From Burkholderiales bacterium (GTDB lineage: Bacteria; Pseudomonadota; Gammaproteobacteria; Burkholderiales; Burkholderiaceae_C), in contig JAEKLF010000057.1 of NCBI GenBank assembly GCA_019509985.1, positions 16,514-80,513 of the forward strand: DNA of 64,000 nt, in the 5' to 3' direction. This document shows positions 17,007-24,880 of this stretch, one piece after another. Under the pieces are notes generated by a model. It saw nothing but the letters and a program-made list of their open reading frames with translations, was not told the DNA's origin and did not search any database. Within the stretch, counting starts at the first letter, position 1; each line of letters opens with the position of its first letter. The translations under genes were made by a program, and so were the position numbers.

Positions 17007-17351
17007 ATGTCGTTCCATGCTCTCACACCCTACCAATACCCGCTGACCGTCGTCGCCTCGGTGGCGATGGCCCTGTTGACCGCCTGCCGTCAGGAACTGC
17101 CGCAGCCGCCGCTGCCGTCGACCGATCCCAGCGCGCAGGCGACGCCCAGCGCCGACCTGCGCGGCGCATCGGACGGCCCGGGTGCCGCACCGGCCGTGGG
17201 CGCGATGACCTCGGGCGACCAGGCCACCGGCGGTGCGCACTCCGGCGCGATGCAGCCCAGCGGCGGCGACGGCAGGGCCGCGGCCTCCGCGCCCAGCTTC
17301 CCGCCGGCCTCGGCGCCCGCATCGGCGCCGGCCTCGAGCCCGATACGCTGA
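17007..17351 (+). CDS. Small Pro/Ala-rich lipoprotein
   Basis: A 114-residue protein with a lipobox (MALLTAC, cysteine near residue 27) followed by a disordered tail of alanine, proline, serine and glycine ending in an ASAPASAPAS-type repeat. GTGAGG stands before the ATG. No domain is recognisable; it may be an outer-membrane-anchored spacer or a poorly conserved lipoprotein. It ends 14 bp before the convergent LysR gene. Confidence 0.55.
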   Translation: MSFHALTPYQYPLTVVASVAMALLTACRQELPQPPLPSTDPSAQATPSADLRGASDGPGAAPAVGAMTSGDQATGGAHSGAMQPSGGDGRAAASAPSFPPASAPASAPASSPIR

Positions 17352-17365
17352 GGCGGAACGGCGCC

Positions 17366-18259
17366 TCAGGCGCCAACGTGCCGCGTGAGCCCGTCCACAA
17401 GCGCGTCGAATACGGCGCGGCAGGGCGCGCTCTGGCGCAGGTCCTCGTGCATCGCGATCCAGGTCTCCAGCGGCCAGCCGAACTGCTCGGGAAGCAGCCG
17501 CTCCAGTGCCGGCGCCCGCCGCGCCAGCGCCACCTGGCAAAAGCCGATGCCGGCGCCCGCGCGGATCAGCGCGAGCTGGGCCAGGTCGGAATCGCAACGC
17601 AGCGCAAAGTTGTCGCGGCCGATGCCGGTCAGGCGCTTGGCGGCGGCACGGATGAACGGCGTCATCGTGTCGAAACCGATCAGCGTGTGGCCGCGCAGCT
17701 CGGCCAGCGTCGCCGGCCGGCCATGGCGATCAAGATAGTCCGGGTGTGCGAACCAGCCCAGCTCAATGGCGCCGACACGCCGCGCGATGAGCTGGCCCTG
17801 CTCGGGCGGCGTCATGCGCACGGCGATGTCGGCTTCGCGGCGCAGCAGGTCCTGCAACTGGTTGCTCAGCGCCAGCTCCAGCACCAGGCCGGGGTGGCGT
17901 TCGCGCAGCTCGGCAACGATGCCGGCCAGTACCTCGACGCCGATGACCTCGCTGGCCGTCACGCGCACGGTGCCGCTGACCTCGCCGTGCGCGCCGCTGC
18001 TGGCTGCGCGCTGCAGCGCGGCGGCGGCCGCTTCCATCTGCTCGGCGTGGCCACGCAGCGCCAGCGCCGCCTCGGTCGGCAACAGGCCGGTGGGCGAGCG
18101 CGTGAACAGCGGCTGGGCCAGGACGGCCTCCAGCGCGGCGACATGGCGGCCCACGGTCGGCTGGGTCAGGCCCAGGCCCCGGGCGGCGCCGGACAGCGAG
18201 CCCTCGCGCAGCACGCTCAGGAAGGTGTGCAGCAACTCCCAGGGCAAGGTCGACGCCAT
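17366..18259 (-). CDS. LysR-family transcriptional regulator
   Basis: The 297-residue protein has an N-terminal winged helix-turn-helix (LLHTFLSVLREGSLSGAARG, then LGLTQPTVGRHVAALEAVL, residues about 7-65) and a LysR substrate-binding domain. The ATG at 18259 gives the usual N-terminus; the longer frame begins with a non-ATG codon at 18301. It is divergent from the epimerase gene with 92 bp between, so it is likely the regulator of that gene. The inducer is unknown. Confidence 0.88.
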   Translation of the reverse strand: MASTLPWELLHTFLSVLREGSLSGAARGLGLTQPTVGRHVAALEAVLAQPLFTRSPTGLLPTEAALALRGHAEQMEAAAAALQRAASSGAHGEVSGTVRVTASEVIGVEVLAGIVAELRERHPGLVLELALSNQLQDLLRREADIAVRMTPPEQGQLIARRVGAIELGWFAHPDYLDRHGRPATLAELRGHTLIGFDTMTPFIRAAAKRLTGIGRDNFALRCDSDLAQLALIRAGAGIGFCQVALARRAPALERLLPEQFGWPLETWIAMHEDLRQSAPCRAVFDALVDGLTRHVGA

Positions 18260-18351
18260 GCATAAATGTATAACCGTACCGACATCTTCTGCAATTCCCA
18301 AATAGCCTGCCGGCTTTCAGAATCCATTCCATCAACTTCTGGAGAGCAGCG
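18260..18351. promoter_or_regulatory. Divergent promoter region, LysR / epimerase
   Basis: This AT-rich 92-bp gap (ATAAATGTATAA near 18262-18273) separates the two divergent genes. It is the expected place for a LysR-type operator, but no single T-N11-A box stands out. Confidence 0.4.
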
Positions 18352-19350
18352 ATGGAAAGCAGCAAGACGGTTCTGGTGCTCGGCGCGAGCGGCGGCATTG
18401 GCGGCGAGGTGGCACGGCAGTTGCGCGATGCCGGCTGGCACGTGAAGGGACTCAAGCGCGGCCTGGCCGCGGCGAACGAACTGCGCGACGGCATCCACTG
18501 GCTGCGCGGCGACGCGCTGAACGCGACCGATGTGGCCCAGGCAGCCCAGGGCTGCGGCGTCATCGTGCATGCCGTCAACCCGCCCGGCTACCGCGACTGG
18601 GACCGCCTGGTGCTGCCGATGCTGGAGCACAGCATTGCGGCAGCGCGGGCGAACGGCGCAACGCTGGTCTTGCCCGGCACGGTCTACAACTTCGGGCCAG
18701 ACGCCTTCCCGCTGCTGCGCGAGGACTCGCCGCAGCGCCCGGTCACGCGCAAGGGCGCGATCCGCGTCGACATGGAGGCGCGGCTGCACGCGGCCAGCGA
18801 GGCCGGCGTGCGCGTCATCATCGTGCGAGCCGGCGACTTCTTCGGCCTGCAGACCGGCAACAGCTGGTTTGCACAGGGCCTCATCAAGCCGGGCAAGCCG
18901 GTGACGGCGATCAGCAATCCGGCCGCCAAGGGCGTGGGCCACCAATGGAGCTATCTGCCCGACGTGGCACGCACCATGGTCGAGCTGCTGGCCCGGCGCG
19001 ACACGCTGCCCGCCTTCGCGAGCTTCCACATGGCGGGCCACTGGGACGCCGACGGCCGGCAGATGGCCGAGGCCATCCAGCGCGTCGTCGCCCGCCGCAG
19101 CGGCAAGCCACCGCGCATCTCCGCCTTCCCCTGGTGGCTGCTGACGCTGGCCGCGCCCTTCGTGACGACCTTCAAGGAGATGGGCGAAATGCGCTACCTG
19201 TGGCAGCAGCCGGTGCGCATGGACAACGCCCGCCTCGTCGCCACGCTGGGCCGCGAGCCGCACACGCCGCTGGACGAAGCGGTGGAAACCGCGCTGATCG
19301 GACTGGGCTGCCTGCCGGAGCAGACCGCCCAGCCGGCACCGGCACACTGA
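18352..19350 (+). CDS. NAD(P)-dependent epimerase/dehydratase-family protein
   Basis: A 332-residue extended-SDR protein with the nucleotide-binding motif VLVLGASGGIGGEVARQL at residues 7-24. The segment VLPGTVYNFGPDAFP is followed by GAIRVDMEARL in the place of the classical YxxxK, so the usual catalytic tyrosine is not clearly conserved. The chemistry may be reductase-like or NmrA-like sensing. It is divergent from a LysR regulator and has GGAGAGCAGCG before the ATG. Confidence 0.78.
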   Translation: MESSKTVLVLGASGGIGGEVARQLRDAGWHVKGLKRGLAAANELRDGIHWLRGDALNATDVAQAAQGCGVIVHAVNPPGYRDWDRLVLPMLEHSIAAARANGATLVLPGTVYNFGPDAFPLLREDSPQRPVTRKGAIRVDMEARLHAASEAGVRVIIVRAGDFFGLQTGNSWFAQGLIKPGKPVTAISNPAAKGVGHQWSYLPDVARTMVELLARRDTLPAFASFHMAGHWDADGRQMAEAIQRVVARRSGKPPRISAFPWWLLTLAAPFVTTFKEMGEMRYLWQQPVRMDNARLVATLGREPHTPLDEAVETALIGLGCLPEQTAQPAPAH

Positions 19351-19421
19351 TCGTCCGCACGGCGCGAGGAAGTCCGGCGGCTGCAAGCCAGCACTGCCGG
19401 TGCTGTCAACGGGCCGCTGGT

Positions 19422-19427
19422 CATAAT
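19422..19427 (+). promoter_or_regulatory. Candidate -10 element of the proteasome-type gene
   Basis: CATAAT lies 31 bp before the ATG at 19459 in the 108-bp gap; no clear -35 box was seen. Confidence 0.35.
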
Positions 19428-19458
19428 CCCCTCACCCCTTTTACGCCGTGCCGATGCC

Positions 19459-20202
19459 ATGACTTACTGTGTCGCGATGCGCCTGCGTTCAGGCCTGCTG
19501 TTTGCCTCAGACACGCGCACGAACGCGGGCGTCGACCACATTGCGAGCTTTCGCAAGATGTACCAGTTCCAGATCCCGCACCTGCGCGAGATCTGCATCC
19601 TGACCGCGGGCAACCTGGCCACGACGCAGTCCGTCATGTCGCTGATGAACGCGCGGCTGAAGAGCGACGGCGAGCACCTGCTCAACGTGCCCAGCCTCTA
19701 CGACGCGGCCGTGCTGCTGGGGCGCACGCTGAAGGAAATCGTCGAGCGCGACACCGACGGCGGCACGCAGAACCAGCATGTGGACTTCGGTGCCAACTTC
19801 CTGCTGGGCGGCCAGATCAAGGGCGAAGGCCCGCGGCTCTTCCACATCTACCCGCAGGGCAACTTCATCGAGTCCACCGAGGACACGCCCTACTTCCAGA
19901 TCGGCGAGAGCAAGTACGGCAAGCCCATCATCGACCGCGTCGTCCGCTACGAGACCACCAGCCTCGTCGAGGCAGCCAAGTGCACGCTGGTCAGCTTCGA
20001 CTCGACCATCCAGTCCAACCTGTCGGTGGGTCTGCCCATCGACATGCTGATGCTGCGCGCCAACCAGTTCGAGCAGGCCATGAAGCCGCCGCACCGCATC
20101 GGCCGCGACGACCCCTATTTCCTGGCGCTGCGCACCGGCTGGAGCGCCGGCCTGCGCAAGGTGTTCGACGAACTGCCCAACGAGCCTTGGTTCGACGCCT
20201 GA
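19459..20202 (+). CDS. Proteasome-type protease (BPH/Anbu family)
   Basis: A 247-residue Ntn-hydrolase of the bacterial proteasome-homologue group (COG3484). After loss of Met1, Thr2 becomes the N-terminal nucleophile; D18 in FASDTRTNAG and K33 in SFRKM occupy the positions of the proteasomal Asp17 and Lys33 when counted from the threonine. There is no propeptide, as expected for Anbu/BPH. Anbu often travels with an ATP-grasp, an alpha-E protein and a transglutaminase-like protein. None of these is nearby, which favours the betaproteobacterial BPH subgroup. Substrates are unknown. Confidence 0.88.
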   Translation: MTYCVAMRLRSGLLFASDTRTNAGVDHIASFRKMYQFQIPHLREICILTAGNLATTQSVMSLMNARLKSDGEHLLNVPSLYDAAVLLGRTLKEIVERDTDGGTQNQHVDFGANFLLGGQIKGEGPRLFHIYPQGNFIESTEDTPYFQIGESKYGKPIIDRVVRYETTSLVEAAKCTLVSFDSTIQSNLSVGLPIDMLMLRANQFEQAMKPPHRIGRDDPYFLALRTGWSAGLRKVFDELPNEPWFDA

Positions 20203-20234
20203 AATGGAGCCCCTCGCCCGCGGGTACGCGGTCG

Positions 20235-20372
20235 GCCCCCCAAGGGGACGGCGATGTTCATGCGGCATCGGGCCGTATGCACATCGCCTGCGGGCCGGCT
20301 TGGCGAACTGGAGTCGGACACAAGCAGTCCCTGCGGACTGCTTGTGCCTACGGAAGGCCCGGCGCTCGGCCC
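20235..20372 (+). repeat. Interspersed GC-rich repeat, copy 2, with nested hairpin
   Basis: The block shares AAGGGGACGGCGATG, GGGCCGGCTTGG and GCCCGGCGCTCGGCCC with copies 1 and 3. Between the last two segments it carries about 55 extra bases holding a perfect 12-bp stem (CACAAGCAGTCC at 20319-20330 with GGACTGCTTGTG at 20335-20346, loop CTGC). No T-run follows, so it is not a typical terminator. It fills most of the gap 20203-20406. Confidence 0.75.
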
Positions 20373-20406
20373 GAAGTTCAAGCGCCGCGGCGGGGCCTGA
20401 GCCGAT

Positions 20407-21270
20407 TCAGATCGGCCCGAGCACTCGCATCGAATAGTCCACGGCCCTGACGTCCTTGGTCAGCCGGCCGATGGAGATGCGGTCCACGCCGGTCGCGGCA
20501 ATCCAGCGCAGCTGATCCAGCGCGACGCCGCCCGACACCTCCAGCAAGGCACGGCCCACGTTGACGGCCACGGCCTCGCGCATCATGGCCTCGCTGAAGT
20601 TGTCCAGCAGCACGCTCACGGCGCCGGCATTCAGCGCCTCATGCAGTTGCTCGATGGTCTCGACTTCGATTTGGATGTCCACACCGGCGTTCAAAGCCTG
20701 CGCCTCGCGCAGCGCCTGGCCGACCCCACCTGCAGCAGCGATGTGGTTCTCCTTGATCAGGATGCCCGCGTACAGCGCCAGGCGCTGGTTCTGCCCGCCG
20801 CCGACTCGCACCGCGTACTTCTGCGCCAGGCGCAGGCCGGGGAGGGTCTTGCGCGTGTCCAGGATGGCGCAGCCCTTGGCGTTGGGACTGGCGCCGGCCA
20901 CCGCGTCGACATGGGCGCGCGTGATCGTCGCCGTGCCCGACAACAGCTGCAGGAAGTTCAGCGCCGGCCGCTCGGCCGACAGCAGCGCGCGGCCATCGGC
21001 CTCGATGCGGCAGACGATGCTGTCCGCCACCATCGGTGCACCTTCGTCGTAGAACCAGTCGATGCGGCTCGCCGCATCGAGCACGGCGAACACGCCGTCG
21101 AACCAGTCGCGCCCGCACAGCACGGCCGCCTCGCGCACCCGCACCTGGGCGGCCACACGCCGGCCCGCAGGCACCAGCTGGGCCGTCCAGTCGCAGCGGC
21201 CGACGTCCTCGGCCAGGGCCTCGCGAATGTTGCGCTCGCGCGCGCCGTCCAAGGTCTCGTTTTCAAACAT
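20407..21270 (-). CDS. nadC: Nicotinate-nucleotide pyrophosphorylase (carboxylating)
   Basis: The 287-residue enzyme converts quinolinate and PRPP to nicotinate mononucleotide in de novo NAD synthesis. Typical motifs are ERPALNFLQLLSGTATIT, the LDTRKTLPGLRLAQKYAV segment that binds PRPP and quinolinate, IKENHIAAAGG, and the C-terminal barrel end VSGGV. The ATG at 21270 overlaps the TGA of the FAA-hydrolase gene (TGATG); a GTG one codon earlier is possible. No nadA or nadB is in the window. Confidence 0.95.
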   Translation of the reverse strand: MFENETLDGARERNIREALAEDVGRCDWTAQLVPAGRRVAAQVRVREAAVLCGRDWFDGVFAVLDAASRIDWFYDEGAPMVADSIVCRIEADGRALLSAERPALNFLQLLSGTATITRAHVDAVAGASPNAKGCAILDTRKTLPGLRLAQKYAVRVGGGQNQRLALYAGILIKENHIAAAGGVGQALREAQALNAGVDIQIEVETIEQLHEALNAGAVSVLLDNFSEAMMREAVAVNVGRALLEVSGGVALDQLRWIAATGVDRISIGRLTKDVRAVDYSMRVLGPI

Positions 21271-21968
21271 CACTCGGCCGGCCCCACCGTCAGCGTGATT
21301 TCGCCCAGGCCCTCGATGCGGCCGACCAGCACATCGCCCGGTACCACGGCACCCACGCCGGCCGGCGTGCCCGTGTAGATCAGGTCGCCCGGATGCAAGC
21401 GGTACAGGTGGGAGAGGTTGGAGACGACTTCGGCCTGGTTCCAGATCATGTCGGCCAGGTCGCCATGCTGCTTCTCGACGCCGTTCACGCTCAGCGTGAT
21501 GGCGCCCTTCTCCAGCAGGCCGACATCGGCCACGCGGGTGATGTCGGTCAGGATGGCCGATTGGTCAAAGCCCTTGGCCGTGTCCCAAGGCTTGCCGGCG
21601 GCCTTGGCTGCCGCCTGCAGGTCGCGTCGCGTCATGTCCAGGCCCGCGGCATAGCCCCAGATGGCGGCCTTGGCGGCCTCCGGCGTGACCTTGAACACCG
21701 GCGCACCGATGGCGATCACCAGCTCCATTTCGTAGTGGTAGTTCTGGGTCTCGGTCGGATAGGCCACCGTCGAGCCCGACGGCGTCAGCGCGCTGGCGGG
21801 CTTGGTGAAATAGAACGGCGGCTCGCGCGTCGGGTCGGCGCCCATCTCGCGGGCATGATCGGCATAGTTGCGGCCGACGCAGAAGATGCGGCTCACCGCA
21901 TAACGGGCGTCCGTGCCGCGCACGGCGGCGCTGGGAATCTCGGCCGCAGGAAAGACGAAATTGCTCAT
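21270..21968 (-). CDS. Fumarylacetoacetate hydrolase-family protein
   Basis: A 232-residue FAH-fold enzyme with IFCVGRNYADHAREMG at the N-terminus. The metal-binding and catalytic parts follow: YHYEMELVIAIG (metal glutamates), GYAAGLDMTRRDLQ, and DLIYTGTPAGVGAVVPGD near the end. Members are acylpyruvases or oxaloacetate decarboxylases, and this size fits an acylpyruvase. It precedes nadC with a one-base overlap. Its start codon overlaps that of divergent rlpA by two bases, so each gene lies inside the other's leader. Confidence 0.88.
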   Translation of the reverse strand: MSNFVFPAAEIPSAAVRGTDARYAVSRIFCVGRNYADHAREMGADPTREPPFYFTKPASALTPSGSTVAYPTETQNYHYEMELVIAIGAPVFKVTPEAAKAAIWGYAAGLDMTRRDLQAAAKAAGKPWDTAKGFDQSAILTDITRVADVGLLEKGAITLSVNGVEKQHGDLADMIWNQAEVVSNLSHLYRLHPGDLIYTGTPAGVGAVVPGDVLVGRIEGLGEITLTVGPAE

Positions 21969-22887
21969 GGCATGGCTTCGACATTGGAGGGACGGCGCAC
22001 AGCATACTGGGCTGGCCATCGCACTGGTGTTGCTGACGCTGATGACCGGCTGCGCGACGCGTGGCACGGTCGCAGCCGTCGGCATCGACCGCGATGGCGC
22101 CCTGCCCAATCCGCCGGCCGACCTGGCCAAGGTGCCCGACGCCGCGCCGCGCGTCGAGGCCATCCGCAACGGCGGCCCCAACAAGCCCTATGAGGTGCTG
22201 GGCGAGCGCTATGAGCCCATCACCGGCGATGCGCCCTACGCCGACCGCGGCCTTGCCTCCTGGTACGGCAGGAAGTTCCACGGCCGGCCCACGGCCAGCG
22301 GCGAGGTCTACAACATGTATGCGATGACGGCCGCGCACGCGACGCTGCCCATTCCCAGCTATGCGCGAGTGCGCAACCCGGCCAACGGCCGCGAGGTCAT
22401 CGTGCGCATCAACGATCGCGGCCCCTTCCACAAGGGCCGCATCATCGATCTCAGCTACACCGCCGCCCTCAAGCTCGACCTGCTGCGCGGCGTCGCACCC
22501 GTGGAGGTGCAGCGCATCACCTACGCCGAGATCCGCGCCGGGGCGTGGCAGAAACCGGTCAACGAACCCGCCCCCGTCTTCGTGCCCGACACGCCGCCCG
22601 GCGCACCGCAGCGCGAGACGACGGCGGTGGTCGCTGCGACGGCGGCGACCGGGCAGAACTACTGGCTGCAGTTCGGCGCCTTCGCCAAGCTCGACGGCGC
22701 CGAGGCCCTGCGCCAGCGCGTCGCCGAGGCCGACCTGACCCTGCTGCCGCTGCTGACCGTCGTGCGCGAAGGCGGCCTGCACCGGCTGCGCGCCGGTCCC
22801 TTCCCGAGCGCCGACGAGGCGCGCGCCACGGCTGCGCGGCTGCGCGACGAGGGCGGGCTCGAATCCAGCCTGATCGAGAAACGCTAA
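21967..22887 (+). CDS. rlpA: Septal-ring lytic transglycosylase RlpA (lipoprotein)
   Basis: The 306-residue product has a lipoprotein signal (TLMTGC, lipidated C29) and a DPBB/RlpA domain: GLASWYGRKFHGRPTASGE, MYAMTAAHATLPIPSYARV and VRINDRGPFHKGRIIDLSY. A C-terminal SPOR domain begins near residue 236 (YWLQFGAFAKLDGAEALRQR). RlpA cleaves naked glycan strands at the septum and at the outer membrane; SPOR binds denuded peptidoglycan. The start at 21967 is inferred from the signal peptide and overlaps the divergent FAA-hydrolase start codon. Confidence 0.92.
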   Translation: MAWLRHWRDGAQHTGLAIALVLLTLMTGCATRGTVAAVGIDRDGALPNPPADLAKVPDAAPRVEAIRNGGPNKPYEVLGERYEPITGDAPYADRGLASWYGRKFHGRPTASGEVYNMYAMTAAHATLPIPSYARVRNPANGREVIVRINDRGPFHKGRIIDLSYTAALKLDLLRGVAPVEVQRITYAEIRAGAWQKPVNEPAPVFVPDTPPGAPQRETTAVVAATAATGQNYWLQFGAFAKLDGAEALRQRVAEADLTLLPLLTVVREGGLHRLRAGPFPSADEARATAARLRDEGGLESSLIEKR

Positions 22888-23633
22888 CGCCCGCCGGCTA
22901 CATCCAGCAGCGCGCCTACCGTGTAGCTGGCTGCGTCCGACAGCAGCCAGGCGATGGCCTCGGCCACCTCGTCGGCCCGGCCCAGGCGCTGGATGGGGAT
23001 GGACGCGGCGGCGCCGGCCGCGTCCATGCCGCTTTGGGCGTGGATGTCCGTCTCGATGATGCCGGGCCGCACCGCGTTGACGCGGATGCCCTCGCCGATC
23101 AGCTCGCGCGCCAGGCCCTTGGTCAGCGTGTCGACGGCGCCCTTGGTGGCGGCGTAGTCCACGTAGATGCCGGCCGAGCCAAACTCGGCCGCGCGTGAAC
23201 TGAGGTTGACGATGGCGCCGCCCGCGCCGCCGTGGGCCGTGCTCATGCGCCGCGCGGCCTGCTGGCAGCACAGCAGCGTGCCCATCACGTTGACGTCGAA
23301 GAGGCGGCGCCAGCGCGCCATGTCCATGTCCTGCAGGCGCGCGGCGGGCGCGACGACGCCGGCGCTGTTGACCAGGCCTGCCAACCTCGCCCCAGGCTCG
23401 CCGGCCGCGTCCAGGCGCTCGAACATCTCGGCCACCTGGGCCGGGTCGGCCACGTCGGCCTGCAGGGTCAGCGCGCGCCGGCCGAGTCCATGCAGTCTCG
23501 CTGCCAGCGCTTCGGCCGCGGCGCTATCCTGCGCGAAGTTGATGGCCACGTCCCAGCCGGCCTTGGCGCAGCACAGCGCCGTGGCGGCACCGATGCCACG
23601 CGAGCCTCCGGTGATCAAGACCCAAGCCGTCAT
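22884..23633 (-). CDS. SDR-family oxidoreductase
   Basis: A 249-residue classical short-chain dehydrogenase. The cofactor motif is TGGSRGIGAATA, NSAGVV is the NAG-type motif, the catalytic serine lies in IVNLSSRAAE, and Y/K are in YVDYAATKGAVDTL. It also has the RVNAVRPGIIETD segment and an enoyl-ACP-reductase-like C-terminus. It resembles FabG-type and glucose dehydrogenase-type reductases; substrate unknown. An ATG three codons upstream (23642) is an alternative start. It ends 3 bp inside the rlpA stop, convergently. Confidence 0.88.
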   Translation of the reverse strand: MTAWVLITGGSRGIGAATALCCAKAGWDVAINFAQDSAAAEALAARLHGLGRRALTLQADVADPAQVAEMFERLDAAGEPGARLAGLVNSAGVVAPAARLQDMDMARWRRLFDVNVMGTLLCCQQAARRMSTAHGGAGGAIVNLSSRAAEFGSAGIYVDYAATKGAVDTLTKGLARELIGEGIRVNAVRPGIIETDIHAQSGMDAAGAAASIPIQRLGRADEVAEAIAWLLSDAASYTVGALLDVAGGR

Positions 23634-23686
23634 GCGCGGCATTGTGGCGTTGTCGGAGAAGATGCTCGCCCTGCTCCACCCCCCGC

Positions 23687-24880
23687 ATGGAATTCCTCGA
23701 CGTCCCGACGGTCCTCAAGGTCAGCGCCCTCTTCAACCTGATGGCGGCGCTGGCCTGGCTGACGCTCGCCCAGGCCTTCCGCATCGCGCCGCGCGCCGGC
23801 CGGCTGATGGCGGCGGGTCATCTGGTGCGCATCGTCTCGCAGGGCTGTGGCGACTGCACGGCCGGCTGGCCCGCGCTGCTGCGTCAGGCCCTGCCCGAGT
23901 TCGGCCTGCTGGCCTGCGCAGTGCTGCTGCTGCTGGCGCTGCGGCGCATGCTGCGCAGCCGGCTGCGTCTGCGCCACATCGCCTGGGTCAGTGGCATCGG
24001 CGCGTTCGCCATTGCGGCCGGCCTGGCCAGTGGCTCGGGCCTGGCGCCGCAGCTGGCCAGCGCCCTCAGCGTCACACTGCTGTCGGCGCTGGCCGTGCGC
24101 GAGGTCGTGCGTGGCATCGGCGGTCGGCTCTCGCCGATCATCACGGCCTGCACGACGCTGCCCTTCGCGGCACTGGTCGCACTGAGCCTGGCCCACACGG
24201 CCGAGCTGCTGCTCGTGCCCGGCTGGGACGACCACATCCTCAGCGGCGAGCTGCCGACGCCGGCGCGCGCCGTGCTGTGGTTCGTCGTCACGGCCGGCAT
24301 CACGCTGAGCCTGATCGCGCTGATGATCTGGCGCCTCATCACGCGCATCCAGCACCTCACCTACCGCGACCCGCTGACCGGCGCGATGAACCGCCGCGCC
24401 TTCGAGCAGGCACTGATCGGGGCGCAAGCCCAGCTGCAGCGCGGCCACGGCTTCGCGCTGGCGATGATCGACATCGACCACTTCAAGCGCATCAACGACG
24501 AGCACGGCCACCAGGCCGGCGACGCGGCATTGCAGCACTGCGTGCGCATCTGGCAGGCGGGCCTGCGCGAGGTGGATCGCCTGGGCCGCATCGGCGGCGA
24601 GGAGTTCTGCGCGCTGCTGCCGCTAGGCGCGCCGGCCGACCTGTCCACGGCGGCCACCGTCGCAGAGCGGCTGCGCAGCAGCCTGGCGGCCCAGCCGCTG
24701 CGCTGGAAGGACACGGAGCTGGCCCTGTCCGCGAGCTTCGGCGTGGCCCTGCCGGTGACAAGCGACGCCGCGGGTGAAATCGGCCTGGCGCGCGCCGATG
24801 CCGAGCTCTACCGCGCCAAGGCCGAGGGCCGCAACCGCGTCTGCGTGGCGGCGGACCTGACCGGGATGGCCGGCGCATGA
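23687..24880 (+). CDS. Membrane diguanylate cyclase (GGDEF), copy 1
   Basis: A 397-residue protein with about six membrane helices (residues about 10-215) and a C-terminal GGDEF domain: DPLTGAMNRRAF, MIDIDHFKRINDEHGHQAGD, and the active-site loop IGGEEF. The autoinhibitory I-site REVD stands exactly five residues before GGEEF. It should make c-di-GMP from two GTP, with product feedback. The input domain resembles no named sensor. It overlaps the next gene by ATGA. Confidence 0.9.
   Translation: MEFLDVPTVLKVSALFNLMAALAWLTLAQAFRIAPRAGRLMAAGHLVRIVSQGCGDCTAGWPALLRQALPEFGLLACAVLLLLALRRMLRSRLRLRHIAWVSGIGAFAIAAGLASGSGLAPQLASALSVTLLSALAVREVVRGIGGRLSPIITACTTLPFAALVALSLAHTAELLLVPGWDDHILSGELPTPARAVLWFVVTAGITLSLIALMIWRLITRIQHLTYRDPLTGAMNRRAFEQALIGAQAQLQRGHGFALAMIDIDHFKRINDEHGHQAGDAALQHCVRIWQAGLREVDRLGRIGGEEFCALLPLGAPADLSTAATVAERLRSSLAAQPLRWKDTELALSASFGVALPVTSDAAGEIGLARADAELYRAKAEGRNRVCVAADLTGMAGA

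Noticed and set aside
20319..20346. 12-bp stem as a rho-independent terminator of the proteasome-type gene
   Set aside because: No T-run follows on either strand, and it lies inside the interspersed repeat, so it is described as part of that element.
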